A stretch of 7,310 nucleotides of DNA from Chloroflexia bacterium (GTDB taxonomy: Bacteria; Chloroflexota; Chloroflexia; Thermomicrobiales; CFX8). How positions within the stretch are numbered: the first letter of the stretch is position 1; the number at the start of each line of letters is the position of its first letter. This document shows positions 5,071-7,310 of the stretch, in pieces. The notes under the pieces were generated by a model that saw nothing but the letters and a program-made list of their open reading frames with translations, searched no databases and had not been told where the DNA came from. The position numbers and the translations under genes are program-made. Location: NCBI GenBank assembly GCA_013696045.1, contig JACCZH010000538.1, forward strand, positions 1 through 7,310, written 5' to 3'.

Positions 5071-7310
5071 AACGCAGCACCTGAATCGGCCGGATGCGGG
5101 CCGCGAGTATCCCCGGCAGAGTGGAGACTGCTGCGACGGACAGCAACGCGAGGGCAAAGGTTGCCAGAACATTCCAGGTTGAGAGGTGGAAGGATAATTC
5201 GAATAACTCCGCGCTGGTAATGTCGACCAGTACATGCGCAAGCGGATATCCGATGGCCAGACCGGCAACAAGCCCAATAGAGGCGAGCATGACACCTTCG
5301 CTTACCAGAATCGCGATCACGTGCGCTGACTTTGCGCCGAGGGTGCGCAGCACTCCAAACTCCCGCCGTCGCTCGGTGATGTTGATAAGTAGCGTGTTCG
5401 CAATTCCGATGAGGCCAACCGCTGCCACAACGATAACCATCGCGTTGAGCATGAGTGTCAGGATGTTGATTGCCCGGCGAGCGCTCTCTTGGTCCGCATA
5501 GGCTGCAAGGGTCACTGGACCAAAGTCACGGTGACGTTCTTCGATAGCTGCAATGGCCCGGTCGACAAAGGCCGGGTCGCTCGACCTGAGTTTCAAAGCG
5601 AAGATGTCAGCCCGGTTTCCAGTTCCGATGAGGCGGTTGATGTCAGGTGTGGTCATAAAAACTTTTCCGGTGGTCGTGCTGCCCAGATAGGTGCTGGAGT
5701 CGTTTACGATTCCGGCTATGCGAATGGTAGCGGTTTGGCTCCCAACATCGAGCACCCTCTGCTGGCCTACCGAGGCGTTGATTTGATCGGCGAGGTTCTT
5801 TGAAAGCACGACGTTGACCGGGTTGCCGGGCGATATCCACTCTCCTGCCACGAGCCGGTACGAGTACAGCGGGTTGTCTTCCGGCATACCCCAGATATCC
5901 GTGCGAGTTGATCCGATTGCCCCGGTGGCACTGGTCCAGGGTTCGGCGCTCAGCACTTCGGGATTCTTGGCAAGTTCGCGAACGTATCCCTCGTCGACGG
6001 ACTGGCGAAACGACACCCAGACATCGGTTCCATAGAGAGCATAAAGTTCGTCAACGGTTGTCGAGACGGAGCGGCTTAAGGCCTGGGTTGCAATGAAAGC
6101 CGCTACGGCGACGGTGACGACGATGAGTGTCATGAGGGTGCGCCCAGGCCTTCGCAGCACATTGCGAACGCCCACGGCGAGCGTGGGGCTCACAGCGGAC
6201 ACCGGCGCTGTCAAACGGCGCGCGAACGGCACGCGGTATTCACTACGAACGCCCGAGCTTCGCAAGAGCGGCGCGATTCGCTGCCCCGCACTATGCAAGG
6301 CGGGTAAGGTGGTGGCTACGCTGGTCACAAGCGCGCCGACCAGCACGGCAAGTCCAATCTCGCGAGGCGCAACCGAAATGCCTGGCTGTTGGAGTCCGGT
6401 CAAGCCTGTCAGATAGCGGCTAATGATTAGCCCAATCCCAAGTCCAGCTGCCAACCCAGCCAGCGTTCCTACCAGCCCCAGAATCGCGCTGTAGCCGAGA
6501 TATGTGGCAACGACGTGCCACCGTTGCCCTCCAAGGCTTTTTATGACGCCAATTTGTGTGCTTTCTTCAGCCATCACCGCGAGCATGGTGTTGGCGACCA
6601 GGAAAGATGACAGGGCAGCGCCCAGCACGGAAAAGACTCCCAGAAGCAGGAGCAGGGTGTCAAGCTCGCGTGAGCCAACGAAGCCGTCGGGGTCGCGGAT
6701 GACGAACCTCCCGGCGGCCACGCCACGCTTTGACAACAGGCTCGAAATCTGGGCGGAAATCTGGCTGGTGCGCTGGGTGTCGGTCACACGCACGAGTAGA
6801 TAGTTGTCGGCGGATCGTTGAGCATAGGAGCGCACAGTCGCGGCCTCGCCATAGGCAGTTGCCTGATTCATCAGCCCAGCGCCGAGCGCGGCAGGGGATC
6901 GCGTGAATCCGCTCACCGTCAGGTACGCTAGTGGATCAGCCGGCGACCGCCGGAGCGCCACCACCTGGCCGATCTCGACCAACGTCAACTCCCTGGTGCT
7001 TTCGTCGAACGCGATCTCGCCTCGTCCCGGGAACGTGCCCTCTACGAGATCGATAATGTCGAGGCGCATCTCACTGAATGACTCGACACCGATGAGACGG
7101 ACACTCTTCCAGCCGTAGCCGGTGTCAAAACGCGTTATGGCAACGGTCCAGGAATCCACGGTCTCGATGTCAGGTTGCCGCTCAATCAAGTTACGCACGG
7201 TGGGACTCAGATCGCCGGTGAAACCCGCGATGTCGGCGGTCTGGTTGCCATCATAGGTATGGGCCTGAGCCTCGGCGAGTGCCCGCGTGGTGAATCCGAT
7301 GGCGACTACT
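5063..7310 (-). CDS. Duplicated FtsX/MacB-type ABC transporter permease (5'-partial)
   Basis: Transmembrane subunit of a type VII (MacB/LolCE-like) ABC system; 748 residues are visible. The GTG at 7198 is not the start: the frame is open to the window edge and upstream codons read on as VVAIGFTTRALAEAQA, the end of the first membrane helix, so only some 30-50 residues are missing. Numbering from the edge: first extracytoplasmic MacB_PCD-like domain (about 15-215); first FtsX core with TM segments near 217-248, 270-300 and 317-340, and coupling helix EESTQIGVIKSLGG; a linker; a fourth TM near 392-411; second extracytoplasmic domain (about 412-610); second FtsX core with TMs near 615-642, 665-696 and 713-736, and coupling helix ERRREFGVLRTLGA. 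The protein ends in a PIQVLRYE tail. Two complete halves in one chain mean one copy could replace a LolC/LolE-like pair. No ATPase domain is present; the partner is expected upstream, off the right edge. Confidence 0.92.
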   Translation of the reverse strand, partial: VVAIGFTTRALAEAQAHTYDGNQTADIAGFTGDLSPTVRNLIERQPDIETVDSWTVAITRFDTGYGWKSVRLIGVESFSEMRLDIIDLVEGTFPGRGEIAFDESTRELTLVEIGQVVALRRSPADPLAYLTVSGFTRSPAALGAGLMNQATAYGEAATVRSYAQRSADNYLLVRVTDTQRTSQISAQISSLLSKRGVAAGRFVIRDPDGFVGSRELDTLLLLLGVFSVLGAALSSFLVANTMLAVMAEESTQIGVIKSLGGQRWHVVATYLGYSAILGLVGTLAGLAAGLGIGLIISRYLTGLTGLQQPGISVAPREIGLAVLVGALVTSVATTLPALHSAGQRIAPLLRSSGVRSEYRVPFARRLTAPVSAVSPTLAVGVRNVLRRPGRTLMTLIVVTVAVAAFIATQALSRSVSTTVDELYALYGTDVWVSFRQSVDEGYVRELAKNPEVLSAEPWTSATGAIGSTRTDIWGMPEDNPLYSYRLVAGEWISPGNPVNVVLSKNLADQINASVGQQRVLDVGSQTATIRIAGIVNDSSTYLGSTTTGKVFMTTPDINRLIGTGNRADIFALKLRSSDPAFVDRAIAAIEERHRDFGPVTLAAYADQESARRAINILTLMLNAMVIVVAAVGLIGIANTLLINITERRREFGVLRTLGAKSAHVIAILVSEGVMLASIGLVAGLAIGYPLAHVLVDITSAELFELSFHLSTWNVLATFALALLSVAAVSTLPGILAARIRPIQVLRYE
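5078..5082 (-). promoter_or_regulatory. Ribosome binding site of the adaptor gene, inside the permease 3' end
   Basis: On the minus strand AGGTG (5082-5078) lies 7 nt before the adaptor ATG at 5070, within the last codons of the permease. Together with the 8-bp overlap it indicates translational coupling, and it decides the adaptor start against the longer open frame. Confidence 0.5.

Noticed and set aside
5071..5295. 75-residue N-terminal extension of the adaptor protein
   Set aside because: It overlaps the permease in another frame, is rich in Cys, Pro and Ser, and would bury the membrane anchor; the ATG at 5070 with its AGGTG site fits better.

Overview
The window is about 7.3 kb of moderately GC-rich bacterial chromosome. 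It is densely packed with ordinary protein-coding genes and shows no RNA gene, CRISPR array, insertion sequence or phage signature. The gene mix (a RecO with a four-cysteine zinc site, a lone membrane-anchored TlpA-type thioredoxin, a bacterial PH-SHOCT membrane protein, a winged-helix/AAA+ ATPase and a MacA/MacB-like exporter) and the protein style would fit a Chloroflexota (Thermomicrobia-like) or similar environmental bacterium. This taxonomic guess is inference from style only.

Layout: (1) 1-456 (+) is the C-terminal part of a KDPG/KDPGal aldolase, cut by the left edge. (2) 453-1046 (-) is a TlpA/ResA-like thioredoxin-fold protein, convergent with the aldolase, their stop codons overlapping. 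(3) 1069-1872 (+) is recO, divergent from the thioredoxin gene with only 22 bp between start codons. (4) 1933-2619 (+) is a two-TM protein with a bacterial PH domain and a C-terminal SHOCT domain, 60 bp after recO and probably co-transcribed. (5) 2629-3927 (-) is a winged-helix plus AAA+ ATPase, convergent with the PH gene across 9 bp. (6) 3928-4086 is the only sizeable non-coding stretch; it holds a perfect 6-bp-arm inverted repeat and a consensus-like -35 box facing the ATPase. (7) 4087-5070 (-) is a membrane-fusion (HlyD/MacA-type) protein. (8) 5063-7310 (-) is a large duplicated FtsX/MacB-type ABC permease whose frame stays open to the right edge, so its N-terminus lies outside the window.

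Genes 7 and 8 form an operon with an 8-bp overlap: permease first, adaptor second. They should form an ABC exporter or membrane-remodelling complex, and the cognate nucleotide-binding subunit is expected beyond position 7310. The other genes look functionally unrelated: sugar-acid catabolism, extracytoplasmic thiol redox, recombinational repair, an envelope protein and an orphan AAA+ ATPase. I found no clearly undescribed system. The most interesting item is the winged-helix-AAA+ ATPase of unassigned role with its inverted-repeat upstream region.
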